Below, piece by piece: positions 44,696 to 52,847 of a stretch of DNA of 64,000 bases. Under the pieces are notes generated by a model that saw only the letters and a list, made by a program, of their open reading frames with translations, searched no databases and was not told the DNA's origin. Numbering within the stretch: position 1 is the stretch's first letter; every line of letters begins with the position of its first letter. The stretch comes from Fulvimarina sp039652615 (lineage in GTDB: Bacteria; Pseudomonadota; Alphaproteobacteria; Rhizobiales; Rhizobiaceae), in the NCBI RefSeq assembly GCF_039652615.1, contig NZ_JBDJAC010000002.1, positions 62,001 through 126,000 on the forward strand, given 5' to 3'. The translations under genes and the position numbers were made by a program.

Positions 44696-45187
44696 TTACC
44701 TGTATGGCGCATCGAGCGCAATGTTGCGCGCGATTTCCCGCTCCCAGCGATCGCCGTTCGCGAGCAATTTCTGCTTGTCGTAGTACAGTTCCTCACGGGT
44801 TTCCGTGGCGAACTCGAAATTCGGACCTTCGACGATGGCGTCCACCGGACAGGCTTCCTGGCAGAAGCCGCAATAGATGCACTTCACCATGTCGATGTCG
44901 TAGCGGACGGTGCGGCGGGTTCCATCGTTCTGGCGCGGGCCAGCCTCGATCGTGATGGCCTGGGCAGGGCATATCGCCTCGCAGAGCTTACAGGCAATGC
45001 AGCGCTCCTGACCGTTCGGATATCGGCGAAGCGCATGCTCGCCGCGAAAACGCGGAGAGACGGGCCCCTTCTCGAACGGATAGTTGATCGTCGCCTTGGG
45101 TGCGAAGAAGTAGCGGAGCGCGAGGCCGAAGGCCTGGACGAACTCGACGAGAAAGAGCGATCGAACCGTTTGTGCGATTGCGGTCAA
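44696..45187 (-). CDS. nuoI: NADH-quinone oxidoreductase subunit I
   Basis: 163-aa ferredoxin-like subunit with two 4Fe-4S motifs: CIACKLCEAICP and CIYCGFCQEACP. Start TTG 45187 is supported by GGAGG 6 bp upstream and by the overlap with the preceding small gene's stop. It links electron flow from NuoG to the quinone site. Confidence 0.95.
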   Translation of the reverse strand: MTAIAQTVRSLFLVEFVQAFGLALRYFFAPKATINYPFEKGPVSPRFRGEHALRRYPNGQERCIACKLCEAICPAQAITIEAGPRQNDGTRRTVRYDIDMVKCIYCGFCQEACPVDAIVEGPNFEFATETREELYYDKQKLLANGDRWEREIARNIALDAPYR

Positions 45188-45447
45188 AATTGACCTCCAA
45201 GAAGTTTGAACCCTAGGGCTCCGAAAACTACGGCGTACAAAATAGGGAAAAGCGTTCGGCTTTCGCGATCCATACGATTGGCCATCTTTTCAATATCAGC
45301 GGGCTTTCCCGTCCAAGGGTTTGCAATCCCGGACCTTGCATGCCTTTCGAGCGTCCGCAAGCCTTGCTTACGCATATGTCGGCCACCGTATACGCCGAAA
45401 ATTAAACCGAAGATGGCCCCAACTATACCTCCAAGAATGGCGACCAT
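45184..45447 (-). CDS. Small membrane protein inside the nuo operon (second of two)
   Basis: 87 aa starting MVAILGGIVGAIFGLIFGVY, a glycine-rich membrane segment, then a basic stretch (RHMRKQGLRTLERHARSG) and a second hydrophobic segment (LFPILYAVVFGALGFKLLGG). GAAGG lies 8 bp before ATG 45447. Its stop overlaps the nuoI start (TTGA), and its last codons hold the nuoI ribosome binding site, so it is a real co-translated gene. It is not a known complex I subunit. An accessory or assembly role is possible but unproven. Confidence 0.7.
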   Translation of the reverse strand: MVAILGGIVGAIFGLIFGVYGGRHMRKQGLRTLERHARSGIANPWTGKPADIEKMANRMDRESRTLFPILYAVVFGALGFKLLGGQF

Positions 45448-45479
45448 TGTAGCAGCCTTCGCATTAACTTCTGCCGACC

Positions 45480-45692
45480 TTAAGAGCCGAACAGAATGTA
45501 CTTTCCAAAATACCAGCCGGCGATCGGGAAGAAGATGAGCTGAGAGATCCTGACGATCTCGATGATCAGACCACCTCCGACACGCTCCGTCGGCTGTTGC
45601 TCCTTCAATCGGTCTCGAACGAGACCGAGGATTACGAAATCGGCAATGCCGATAACCAAACCGACCAGTGCCCCGATCAGCCCCATCGACAT
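45480..45692 (-). CDS. Small membrane protein inside the nuo operon (first of two)
   Basis: 70 aa starting MSMGLIGALVGLVIGIADFV, a glycine-rich membrane segment, with a charged middle (RDRLKEQQPTERVGGG) and a second hydrophobic segment (RISQLIFFPIAGWYFGKYIL). Its ATG 45692 overlaps the nuoH stop (TGATG), so it is translationally coupled to nuoH. Topology resembles the following gene (two spans around a charged loop), but clear homology between the two cannot be shown by eye. Not a canonical complex I subunit. Confidence 0.7.
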   Translation of the reverse strand: MSMGLIGALVGLVIGIADFVILGLVRDRLKEQQPTERVGGGLIIEIVRISQLIFFPIAGWYFGKYILFGS

Positions 45693-46744
45693 CAAGCGGC
45701 TGCACCCCAGCCGAAGATCTGCACCACGAATGCCGTGATCACGACCATCGCGAGCGACAGCGGAAGGAAAACCTTCCAACCGAGCCGCATCAGCTGGTCG
45801 TAGCGGTAGCGAGGCACGAACGCCTTCACCATGGCGAACATGAAGAACACCAGCCCTGCTTTCAGCATGAACCAGATGAAGCCCGGGACCCAGTTCAGCA
45901 GGAAGAAATCGACCGGCGGAAGCCAGCCGCCCAGGAACAGGATCGTCGTCAGGCAGCACATCAGGGTGATGGCCGCATACTCGCCGAGCATGAACATCAT
46001 ATACGGGGTGGAGCCATATTCGACCATGAAGCCGGCGACGAGTTCCGACTCCGCTTCAGGAAGATCGAAGGGCGGACGGTTCGTCTCGGCAAGTGCCGAG
46101 ATGAAGAACACGATGAACATCGGGAAGAGGCCGAGCCAGTGCCAGTCGAGGAAACTCGCCGGCAGGCCGATCATGGTGCCCAAACCCGTCGTCTGCGCGA
46201 GCACGATCTCGGAAAGGTTCAAAGACCCAACGCAGAGGAGGACGGAGACGATGACGAAGCCGATGGAAACCTCATAGGACACCATCTGCGCGGCCGATCG
46301 CAGCGCGCCGAGAAATGCGTATTTGGAGTTCGAAGCCCAGCCGCCCATGATGACGCCGTAGACCTCGAGAGAGGAAATGGCGAAAACGAAGAGAATGCCA
46401 AGATTGATGTCGGCGATCACCCAGCCCTGCGCCACGGGAATCACGGCAAATGTCGCCAGCGCCAGAGTCACGGCAACAAGCGGCGCCAGAAGGAAGACCG
46501 GTTTGTCGGACGAAGCCGGAATGACCGGTTCTTTCAGCGCGAATTTCAGGAGGTCGGCAAAGGACTGGAACATGCCCCAGGGCCCGACCACGTTCGGCCC
46601 CCTGCGCATCTGCACCGCCGCCCAGATCTTGCGATCGGCAAGCAGGATATAGGCGATCAGAACGAGGAGAACGACCAGGAACAGGACGCTCTGCGCAAGG
46701 ATGATCAGGCCGGGCCAGAGGTAGAGCGAGAAGAAGTCTGTCAC
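45692..46744 (-). CDS. nuoH: NADH-quinone oxidoreductase subunit H
   Basis: 350 aa, about eight membrane helices forming part of the quinone chamber. Diagnostic segments are RKIWAAVQMRRGPNVVGPWG, ETNRPPFDLPEAESELVAGF and the following VEYGSTPYMMFMLGEYA. Start GTG 46744, 12 bp after nuoG. Confidence 0.95.
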   Translation of the reverse strand: MTDFFSLYLWPGLIILAQSVLFLVVLLVLIAYILLADRKIWAAVQMRRGPNVVGPWGMFQSFADLLKFALKEPVIPASSDKPVFLLAPLVAVTLALATFAVIPVAQGWVIADINLGILFVFAISSLEVYGVIMGGWASNSKYAFLGALRSAAQMVSYEVSIGFVIVSVLLCVGSLNLSEIVLAQTTGLGTMIGLPASFLDWHWLGLFPMFIVFFISALAETNRPPFDLPEAESELVAGFMVEYGSTPYMMFMLGEYAAITLMCCLTTILFLGGWLPPVDFFLLNWVPGFIWFMLKAGLVFFMFAMVKAFVPRYRYDQLMRLGWKVFLPLSLAMVVITAFVVQIFGWGAAA

Positions 46745-46756
46745 GCCGTTTCGTCC

Positions 46757-48832
46757 TTATTCCGCCGCTTCCAGTTGCGCCTGGCTCGCCAGACGCGAGC
46801 ACTCGGCCATGACCTTCGAGGCCCGCGCGATCGGGTTCGTCAGGTAGAAGTCGGTCACATTCGAAGTCAGCGGCATGGATTGCAGCTTTTCGGCCCGGTC
46901 CGCAAGACCGGTGATCGATCCGCTGTCGGCCGGAACGATGGAATCGGACTTCATGAAGCCGTGCTCGGCGTAAAGCTCCTTGCGAAGCTGCATCAGCGAA
47001 TCGAAGGGCAATTGCTTTTCGATGACTGCGGATAGGGCTCGGATGACAGCCCAGTCCTCCTTCGCGTCACCCGGAGGGAACGATGCGCGGCTCGCCACCT
47101 GTGCACGGCCCTCCAGATTGACGTAGGTTCCCGACTTTTCCGTATAGGCGGCAGTCGGCAGGATCACGTCAGCGCGGCTTGCACCCTTGTCGCCATGACT
47201 TCCGAGATAAACCACGAACGGCCCGGCCGGGATGTCGATCTCGTCGGCGCCCATGTTGAAGAGAAGCTCGACACCGCCGGACGCCATCTCGGCTGCCGTC
47301 TGACCGTTATCACCGGGCACAAAGCCGATATCCAGACCGCCAACACGCGACGCAGCAGTCTGCATCACGTTGAAACCGTTCCAGGTGTCCGTGACAGCGC
47401 CGATCTCGCGTGCAAGAGCTGCCGCGGAGGCAAGGATAGCCGAGCCATTTTCACCGGTCAGGGCGCCCTGCCCCACGATGATCATGGGACGCTCAGCGCC
47501 CTTCAGCGCCTCGAAGAAGCCCTGGCTCGCACCTTCGATGTCGGACAGTGTGTCCGTGCCAGCGCCGAGGTAGGTGTAGTCGTAGCGAAGATCGGTGTTC
47601 TCGCCAATGACGCCGATCGGGAACCCCTCCATCCGCCAGCGCTTGCGGATGCGCGCATTCAGAACAGAGGCTTCGAAGCGCGGATTGGCACCGATGATGA
47701 GGAGTGCATCGGCATCCTCGATCCCGGCGATCGTCGTGTTGAAGATATAGGATGAACGGCCATCGGCCGGATGGCTGACGGAGCCATCCTGACGGCAATC
47801 CATATTCGCAGAACCGATCTCGCCCATGAGGCGCTTCATCGCCCACATGTCTTCAACGGCCGACAGATCACCGGCGATCGCCCCGACCTTCGATGCCTCG
47901 GTCGATCCAAGCCTTGTCTTGACCGCCGCGAACGCTTCAGGCCAGCTCGCAGGCTGGAGGCGTCCGTCCTTGCGGACATAGGGCTTGTCCAGCCGCTGAA
48001 CGCGTAAACCGTCCCAGACAAAACGGGTCTTGTCGGAGATCCATTCCTCGTTGATTGCCTCGTTCGTGCGCGGCAGGATGCGCATCACTTCCCGGCCGCG
48101 CGTATCGACGCGGATGCCAGAGCCGACCGCATCCATCACGTCGATCGTCTCGGTCTTCGTCAGCTCCCAGGGCCGCGCCTGGAACGCGTAAGGACGCGAG
48201 GTCAACGCACCAACGGGACACAGGTCGATAACATTGCCCTGAAGCTCGGAGGTCATCGCCTGTTCGAGATAGGTGGTGATCTCGGCATCCTCGCCGCGGC
48301 CGACAAGGCCCAGCTCGGAAATGCCGGCAACTTCCGTCGTGAAGCGGACACAGCGCGTGCAGTGGATGCAGCGCGTCATGATCGTCTTGACGAGCGGGCC
48401 GATATATTTGTCCTCGACCGCGCGCTTGTTCTCCACATAACGCGAAGAATCAACGCCATAGGCCATCGCCTGATCCTGCAGATCGCATTCGCCGCCCTGA
48501 TCGCAGATCGGGCAGTCGAGCGGATGGTTGATCAGCAGGAACTCCATCACGCCTTCGCGGGCCTTCTTGACCATCGGCGTGGTGGTAAAGACCTCCGGCA
48601 GCTCACCGTTCGGCCCCTTGCGCAGATCCTTCACGCCCATGGCGCAGGACGCGGCAGGCTTCGGCGGGCCGCCCTTCACCTCGACAAGGCACATACGGCA
48701 ATTGCCTGCAATCGACAGGCGCTCATGGAAGCAGAAGCGGGGTATCTCGGCGCCCGCTTCCTCACACGCCTGCAGTAGGGTGTAATGATCGGGAACATCG
48801 ACCTCGCGGCCGTCGACTTTGAGCTGTGTCAT
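46757..48832 (-). CDS. nuoG: NADH-quinone oxidoreductase subunit G
   Basis: 691 aa. The N-terminal 2Fe-2S domain (PRFCFHERLSIAGNCRMCLV), a His/Cys cluster (NHPLDCPICDQGGECDLQD), a 4Fe-4S motif (CIHCTRCVRFT) and the molybdopterin-oxidoreductase-like domain (about 220-600) are all in order. It transfers electrons from NuoEF towards NuoI. Start ATG 48832. Confidence 0.95.
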   Translation of the reverse strand: MTQLKVDGREVDVPDHYTLLQACEEAGAEIPRFCFHERLSIAGNCRMCLVEVKGGPPKPAASCAMGVKDLRKGPNGELPEVFTTTPMVKKAREGVMEFLLINHPLDCPICDQGGECDLQDQAMAYGVDSSRYVENKRAVEDKYIGPLVKTIMTRCIHCTRCVRFTTEVAGISELGLVGRGEDAEITTYLEQAMTSELQGNVIDLCPVGALTSRPYAFQARPWELTKTETIDVMDAVGSGIRVDTRGREVMRILPRTNEAINEEWISDKTRFVWDGLRVQRLDKPYVRKDGRLQPASWPEAFAAVKTRLGSTEASKVGAIAGDLSAVEDMWAMKRLMGEIGSANMDCRQDGSVSHPADGRSSYIFNTTIAGIEDADALLIIGANPRFEASVLNARIRKRWRMEGFPIGVIGENTDLRYDYTYLGAGTDTLSDIEGASQGFFEALKGAERPMIIVGQGALTGENGSAILASAAALAREIGAVTDTWNGFNVMQTAASRVGGLDIGFVPGDNGQTAAEMASGGVELLFNMGADEIDIPAGPFVVYLGSHGDKGASRADVILPTAAYTEKSGTYVNLEGRAQVASRASFPPGDAKEDWAVIRALSAVIEKQLPFDSLMQLRKELYAEHGFMKSDSIVPADSGSITGLADRAEKLQSMPLTSNVTDFYLTNPIARASKVMAECSRLASQAQLEAAE

Positions 48833-48933
48833 CGTCTTTCAAACTTCCTCTCCCAGGTGACCGAAGCGCTTCTCAACGCTCTCGGCTCCCGGCAAACTTG
48901 AACGCACCCCGCAAGCGCGGGCACTCTCCTGCC

Positions 48934-50238
48934 CTACTCTGCCGCCACGAGATGCGGCCGGTCGAGATCGGCATTGCGCGAGAATTCGTCGATCCGGCGC
49001 TCGATCTCAGGGCGGAAATGGCGCATCAGACCCTGGATTGGCCACGCGGCCGCGTCGCCGAGGGCACAAATCGTGTGGCCTTCCACCTGCTTCGTCACCT
49101 GAAGCAGCATGTCGATTTCGCTTTTCTTCGCGTTGCCGACGACCATCCGCTCCATCACGCGCCACATCCAGCCGGTGCCTTCGCGGCAAGGTGTGCATTG
49201 GCCGCAGCTCTCGTGCTTGTAGAAGTAGGATATACGCGCGATCGCCTTCACGATGTCGGTCGACTTGTCCATCACGATAACCGCCGCGGTTCCGAGGGAG
49301 GTCTTGATCTCCTTCAGCCCGTCGAAATCCATGGGCGCGTCGATGATATCCTTGGCTGGCACGACCGGAACCGAGGAGCCCCCCGGAATCACGGCCAGCA
49401 GGTTGTCCCAGCCGCCGCGAACCCCGCCGCAATGCTTGTCGACAAGCTCTCTGAACGAGATGCCCATCGCCTCTTCAACAGTGCAGGGCTGTTCGACATG
49501 ACCGGAAATGCAGAAAAGCTTTGTGCCGGTGTTGTTCTCGCGACCGATGCCGGCGAACCAACCGCCACCGCGACGCAGGATCGTTGGGGCGACCGCGATC
49601 GACTCGACATTGTTGACCGTGGTGGGGCAACCGTAAAGCCCCACATTGGCCGGGAATGGCGGCTTCAGCCGAGGCTGGCCCTTCTTGCCCTCGAGGCTTT
49701 CGAGCAGCGCCGTTTCTTCACCGCAGATATAAGCACCGGCACCATGGTGAACCACGACGTCGAAGTCCCAGCCGCACTTGTTGTCCCTGCCGAGTAGGCC
49801 GGCCTCGTAGCATTCGTCGACGGCCCTCTGAAGCGCTTCGCGCTCACGGATATACTCGCCGCGAATGTAGATATACGCGGTGTGAGCGCCCATCGAAAAG
49901 CCGGCGATCACGCATCCCTCGATCAGCGTGAACGGGTCGTTCCGCATGATCTCCCGGTCCTTGCAGGTGCCAGGCTCGGACTCGTCGGCATTGACGACGA
50001 GATAGTGCGGCCGACCGGCGCTCTCCTTCGGCATGAAGGACCATTTGAGCCCGGTCGGAAAGCCTGCGCCACCACGGCCACGAAGGCCCGAAGCCTTCAT
50101 CTCGTTGATGATCCAGTCGCGACCCTTCTCGATGATGTCCTTCGTGCCATCGAAATGACCACGCTTCATCGCCGCCTTGAGGCTCTTGTCGCGAAGACCA
50201 TAGATATTCGTGAAGATGCGGTCCTTGTCGGCTAGCAT
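48934..50238 (-). CDS. nuoF: NADH-quinone oxidoreductase subunit F
   Basis: 434-aa flavoprotein subunit that oxidises NADH. NADH/FMN loops are GLRGRGGAGFPTGLKWSFMP and GAGAYICGEETALLESLEG, and the N3 4Fe-4S site is ESCGQCTPCREG plus a later cysteine in HTICALGD. It is 15 bp after the nuoE stop. Start ATG 50238. Confidence 0.95.
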   Translation of the reverse strand: MLADKDRIFTNIYGLRDKSLKAAMKRGHFDGTKDIIEKGRDWIINEMKASGLRGRGGAGFPTGLKWSFMPKESAGRPHYLVVNADESEPGTCKDREIMRNDPFTLIEGCVIAGFSMGAHTAYIYIRGEYIREREALQRAVDECYEAGLLGRDNKCGWDFDVVVHHGAGAYICGEETALLESLEGKKGQPRLKPPFPANVGLYGCPTTVNNVESIAVAPTILRRGGGWFAGIGRENNTGTKLFCISGHVEQPCTVEEAMGISFRELVDKHCGGVRGGWDNLLAVIPGGSSVPVVPAKDIIDAPMDFDGLKEIKTSLGTAAVIVMDKSTDIVKAIARISYFYKHESCGQCTPCREGTGWMWRVMERMVVGNAKKSEIDMLLQVTKQVEGHTICALGDAAAWPIQGLMRHFRPEIERRIDEFSRNADLDRPHLVAAE

Positions 50239-50253
50239 GCGATCCGCTCCTTC

Positions 50254-51741
50254 TTAAGCTTCCGAATTGCCGTCGCCGGCACCATAATCCGCCCGCTCCC
50301 TGGCCTGATCGACCCAGCGATCGCGAACGGCTCGCCCACGGAAATTAAGATAGTTGTCGATCCAGATAAGCTCTTCGCGTCGCCATGCCGCGATCTGCCA
50401 GTAGTGGAAGACGCCAACCTCGTTGAGCTTGCTCTCGATGACAGGGCCGATGCCCTTGATCTGCTTCAGATCGTCAGCCTCGCCTCCCCTAGGCGCATCA
50501 AGGAGGTCCGCTGGCTTCTCACCCTCGCCGAGATCCCCGAGATCGTCGGGCTCCGAGCTGTCTTGAGCGGCGCTATCGAAGGTGTCGTCGAAAACGGGTC
50601 CGGCCGTTGCGTCCTGCGTGCCGGTACGCGCACCTTCGATCGGGCGACCTTCAGCGGCCAGACGGTCCGGCTCGGACTCGCCCTCTCGTGCCCGTTCGAT
50701 GTCGGTTCCGACGGCGTCGTCGACGACCTTGAAATCCTGAATTACGGCGTCGCGGGCCGAGGCTTCCTTGTCGAGAAAAGTCCCGCCAGACATCTCGGGC
50801 GTCGCGCTTTGGTCATCGCCCGTGACAGCACCAGACTCGGCCGCGTCCCGTTCCGCCTGATCGGTCCCGCCGCTTTCCGTGCCGCCTTCCTGGCCTGCAC
50901 CGGGAGAATGAGCTTCGCTGACCAGTTCGTCGCTCTCCCGGTCCTCGGCCGATTGCGGCGCATCGGCGCCGGCATCGATCGATGGATCGGTGTAGGCGGA
51001 GTAACTGTCTGGGCGCCCAGCTTCCGAGGGCGGCGTCGAGGTCGCCTCTCCGGCGCCTTCCCCTTGAGGAGACGAGCCGTTTGCCGGCCCATGCGCGCCT
51101 TCCTGCTTCTGCTTGGCGATCAGATCGTCATAATCTTCGGTCAGAGACGTCAGACCACCGATCGGCACGGACTGATGCCGCCCGTTCTGCGGACCGGCCG
51201 TCACCTTGGCACCGTTTCCGGCGTCGAACTCGTCGATGATCTCTTCCAGACGTTCCGGCGTCAGGTCCTCATACGCATCCTTGAAGATCATGATCATCGG
51301 CGCGTTCACGCAGGCGCCCTGACACTCGACTTCTTCCCAGGACAGCGTTCCGGACTCATTGCGGTGGAACGGTTCCGGATGGATCTTCTTCTTGCAGACC
51401 GCCTTGAGATCCTCGGCTCCGCGAAGCATGCACGGCGTCGTGCCGCAAACCTGGACATGAGCGCGCGTGCCGATCGGCTGAAGCATGAACTGCGTATAGA
51501 AGGTCGCAACCTCGAGAACGCGGATCAGCGGCATGGAGAGGCGCTCGGCGACGTGCTCGATCGCGGCCTTCGTGACCCAGCCTTCCTGATCCTGTGCGCG
51601 CATCAGGAGTGGGATCACGGCCGACTGCTGCCGACCTTCAGGATATTTGCGGACGGTGGCATCGGCCCAAGCGGCGTTCTCGTCTGAAAACGCGAAGCCT
51701 TCGGGCTGGATGCTGTCATCGGCAAGACGTCGAACGGACAT
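50254..51741 (-). CDS. nuoE: NADH-quinone oxidoreductase subunit E with long C-terminal extension
   Basis: 495 aa from ATG 51741, about twice the usual length. Residues 1-200 are a normal NuoE: thioredoxin-like 2Fe-2S domain with Cys99, Cys104, Cys140 and Cys144 (VCGTTPC; VECQGACVNAP). Residues about 205-420 are an acidic, Gly/Ser/Ala/Glu-rich low-complexity linker. Residues about 423-485 form a helix-hairpin-helix domain (DDLKQIKGIGPVIESKLNEV). HhH tails on NuoE are known in Rhizobiales, but the linker is unusually long. It is the first nuo gene here; nuoA-D do not lie upstream. Confidence 0.9.
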   Translation of the reverse strand: MSVRRLADDSIQPEGFAFSDENAAWADATVRKYPEGRQQSAVIPLLMRAQDQEGWVTKAAIEHVAERLSMPLIRVLEVATFYTQFMLQPIGTRAHVQVCGTTPCMLRGAEDLKAVCKKKIHPEPFHRNESGTLSWEEVECQGACVNAPMIMIFKDAYEDLTPERLEEIIDEFDAGNGAKVTAGPQNGRHQSVPIGGLTSLTEDYDDLIAKQKQEGAHGPANGSSPQGEGAGEATSTPPSEAGRPDSYSAYTDPSIDAGADAPQSAEDRESDELVSEAHSPGAGQEGGTESGGTDQAERDAAESGAVTGDDQSATPEMSGGTFLDKEASARDAVIQDFKVVDDAVGTDIERAREGESEPDRLAAEGRPIEGARTGTQDATAGPVFDDTFDSAAQDSSEPDDLGDLGEGEKPADLLDAPRGGEADDLKQIKGIGPVIESKLNEVGVFHYWQIAAWRREELIWIDNYLNFRGRAVRDRWVDQARERADYGAGDGNSEA

Positions 51742-52105
51742 CGGACCTCGACTCTGGAACCATTTCAATTCATTCGGTTTGGCCGCGTTCTATCACAGGC
51801 AAACCAAAACGCCAGCGCTTGATAGACCTGTTATCGCACTGCGGCAAACCGCGCGAGACATTCGGAATCAGTCAGTGTCCGAAAAGTCGGCGAAAAAAGC
51901 CGGGTTGGCAAGCGAAAGGCCGGACAAACGCCATTTCATTTGAACTACGCTCACAAAGCCCGATGCCCGGCGGCCTGCAGAATGAAATACCCACCACCAC
52001 TTCCCGCCGCTGCGCCCGACAATTGGGAGGATCGAGCCTACCCAAGCACGCGTCGAAACACAGCGGTCCAGGCGCAATCGCGCTTTCCTCCCCAAGGGCT
52101 CTGGA
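51742..52105. other. 364-bp gap between nuoE and ssb
   Basis: No coding frame of convincing composition and no hairpin with a U-run were found. It presumably contains the promoter of the nuoE-N operon on its left side and the 3' end of the ssb transcript. The missing nuoABCD genes are not here. Confidence 0.5.
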
Positions 52106-52624
52106 TCAGAATGGGATTTCGTCGTCGAAATCGCGTGATCCGCCACCGCCGCCGCCGCCGCCGTAGCCGCCGCCCCCGCCGGAGCCGCCATAGTCGCCAC
52201 CGCCGCGCGACCCGCCCGACGGCGGACCACCGCGCGACCCGCCGCCGCCATAGTCTCCACCGCCGCCTTCACCGCGCCCGTCGAGCATGGTCAACGTGCA
52301 ATTGAAGCCCTGCAGCACGACCTCGGTCGAATAGCGATCCTGCCCGTCCTGCCCCTGCCATTTGCGGGTCTGTAGCTGGCCCTCGATATAAACCTTGGAG
52401 CCTTTCTTCACATACTGCTCGATGACCTTGTTCAAGCCTTCGTTGAAGCACACGACCCGGTGCCATTCGGTCTTTTCACGCCGCTCGCCGGAATTTCGGT
52501 CGCGCCAGCTTTCCGAGGTCGCGACCGAAAAGTTCGCAATCGGCTTGCCGTCCTGCGTTCGCCGCATTTCGGGATCGGCCCCGAGATTGCCGACGAGAAT
52601 GACCTTGTTGACGCTGCCCGCCAT
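52106..52624 (-). CDS. ssb: Single-stranded DNA-binding protein
   Basis: 172 aa. The OB-fold covers residues 1-112 (AGSVNKVILVGNLGADPEMR, TEWHRVVCFNEG). A glycine-rich flexible linker follows, and the C-terminal tip is DFDDEIPF, which recruits partner repair proteins. Start ATG 52624 has AAGGAG 6 bp upstream. It is divergent from uvrA with a LexA box between. Confidence 0.95.
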   Translation of the reverse strand: MAGSVNKVILVGNLGADPEMRRTQDGKPIANFSVATSESWRDRNSGERREKTEWHRVVCFNEGLNKVIEQYVKKGSKVYIEGQLQTRKWQGQDGQDRYSTEVVLQGFNCTLTMLDGRGEGGGGDYGGGGSRGGPPSGGSRGGGDYGGSGGGGGYGGGGGGGGSRDFDDEIPF

Positions 52625-52736
52625 AAAAAACTCCTTCACACGATTGCGCGCGAACCTAACGACGCGCCTGCGACCACGAAAGGGCTGAGCCTCGATCGTT
52701 CACAGAAAAGGCTTGCGGTTCCCAATCAGCGATACG

Positions 52737-52751
52737 GAACAAAGTTAGAAC
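52737..52751. promoter_or_regulatory. LexA (SOS) box between ssb and uvrA
   Basis: GAACAAAGTTAGAAC, i.e. GAAC-N7-GAAC, the alphaproteobacterial LexA-binding consensus. It lies 97 bp before uvrA and 112 bp before ssb, so it can control either or both divergent genes. Confidence 0.78.
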
Positions 52752-52847
52752 AAAGCCTTTCCTTGAGTCAATCTGTGCTTTAAACTCGGTGAGGGCTTCC
52801 ATAGATAGGCCGCATCCCTGCTCCCCTTCTTATTGCCGGTATTCCTC

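Noticed and set aside
52130..52270. Dense GGC/GCC simple repeats as a possible repeat array or CRISPR-like locus
   Set aside because: It is the glycine-rich linker coding region of ssb; there are no spacers and the frame is uninterrupted.
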